Assembly: GCA_964564225.1 (NCBI GenBank)
Contig: CAZMAF010000007.1
Coordinates: 1-39,809 of the forward strand
Source: RGIG1993 sp964564225
GTDB lineage: Bacteria; Bacillota; Clostridia; Oscillospirales; CAG-272
Length of the DNA: 39,809 bases
Reading direction: 5' to 3'
The first letter of the stretch is position 1, and every line of letters starts with the position of its first letter. The position numbers and the translations under genes are program-made. The notes beneath the pieces were generated by a model. It did not search any database. It was not told where the DNA came from and was given only the letters and a program-made list of their open reading frames with translations. Shown piece after piece: positions 39,562-39,809 of this stretch.

Positions 39562-39809
39562 GTATTATTATGGGAAAGGGCGTTTTTTTGTTGACGATAT
39601 TTCCGTCGCCATCGTAGACATATTTATAGTGTGCAGTGGGAGTTGCAGTAGAAGATGCTGCCGCAGCCTCGGTCTCAAACCACTTTTCAGCAACCATCTG
39701 ACCGATGGAGTTGTAAACAGCCTTCATCGTGTGACCGTTCGCGTAAGTCATCTTCTTGAGACGTCCGTTGCCGTTCTTGTAAGTGTACTGAATCAGCTTT
39801 TCATCCTTA
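39539..39809 (-). pseudogene. C-terminal fragment of a YD-repeat (Rhs-like) protein, broken at its 3' end
   Basis: The frame enters from beyond the right edge, reading QYTYKNGNGRLKKMTYANGH, AVYNSIGQMVAEKW and, after an Ala/Thr-rich spacer, HYKYVYDGDGNIV. These are tandem YD-repeat units of Rhs/wall-associated proteins. Right after GNIV (about 39590) the similarity stops. The frame continues only as a short non-repeat tail (PFPIIILVKRENL) that overlaps the aminotransferase promoter. Neither of the other two frames restores YD sequence after the run of seven As, so this is a truncation or rearrangement junction, not a simple frameshift. The fragment looks richer in GC than the neighbouring spacer. 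The rest of the gene is not visible. Confidence 0.7.

Noticed and set aside
39539..39600. Simple frameshift at the run of seven As in the YD-repeat fragment
   Set aside because: Neither of the other two frames beyond the run shows YD-repeat sequence, so restoring the frame would not restore the gene.
1..39809. CRISPR arrays, insertion sequences, integrases or attachment sites
   Set aside because: No spaced direct-repeat array, transposase, integrase or flanking terminal repeats were found on reading both strands.

Overview
The window looks like a chromosomal segment of a spore-forming, low-to-middle GC member of the class Clostridia (Firmicutes). Four things point there: a 25-codon spoVM-like gene; the gene orders yhbY-nadD-yqeK-rsfS, infC-rpmI-rplT and rnc-radical SAM-smc-ftsY; Firmicutes-type -35/-10 promoters with 17-bp spacers and strong Shine-Dalgarno sites; and large gut-Clostridia-style surface proteins. 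Genus cannot be decided from sequence alone. No insertion sequence, prophage, CRISPR array or origin was seen.

Layout. Positions 1-55 are the 3' part of a tRNA-Leu(CAA). A PHP phosphoesterase (193-912) converges on rpsU. From about 19.5 kb back to 1.3 kb runs a minus-strand block of 15 housekeeping genes: trmH-like, dprA, topA, trmFO, plsX, rnc, Elp3-like radical SAM, smc, ftsY, rdgB, yhbY, nadD, yqeK, rsfS and leuS. Gaps are mostly 0-70 bp, three junctions overlap, and no internal terminator was seen. It covers RNA maturation, DNA topology and segregation, protein targeting, NAD and lipid synthesis, ribosome assembly and tRNA charging. Upstream lies infC-rpmI-rplT with a leader that looks like an L20-type attenuator and a non-standard ATC start codon for infC.

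The accessory part is 21.1-30.2 kb on the plus strand. It holds a single-pass membrane protein; a 1545-residue protein with a type IV prepilin N-terminus, a BIG2-like domain, a beta-helix-like repeat region and a C-terminal Hint (hedgehog/intein-type) domain; a membrane-anchored protein with two Ig-like domains; a seven-helix YwaF/TMEM164-like protein ending in an InlB-type B-repeat; and a three-helix protein with a large ectodomain. This looks like a cell-surface module and is the best candidate for an undescribed system.

From 30.2 kb core genes return: spoVM (too short for most gene callers) behind rsgA, a second PHP paralogue with a methyltransferase, mscL, a short pyrophosphatase-like protein, and mnmE with mnmM (successive steps of the same tRNA wobble-uridine pathway) behind an esterase-like hydrolase. 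A divergent glyA and a D-amino-acid-aminotransferase-like gene follow. The right edge carries the broken C-terminal end of a YD-repeat (Rhs-like) protein.
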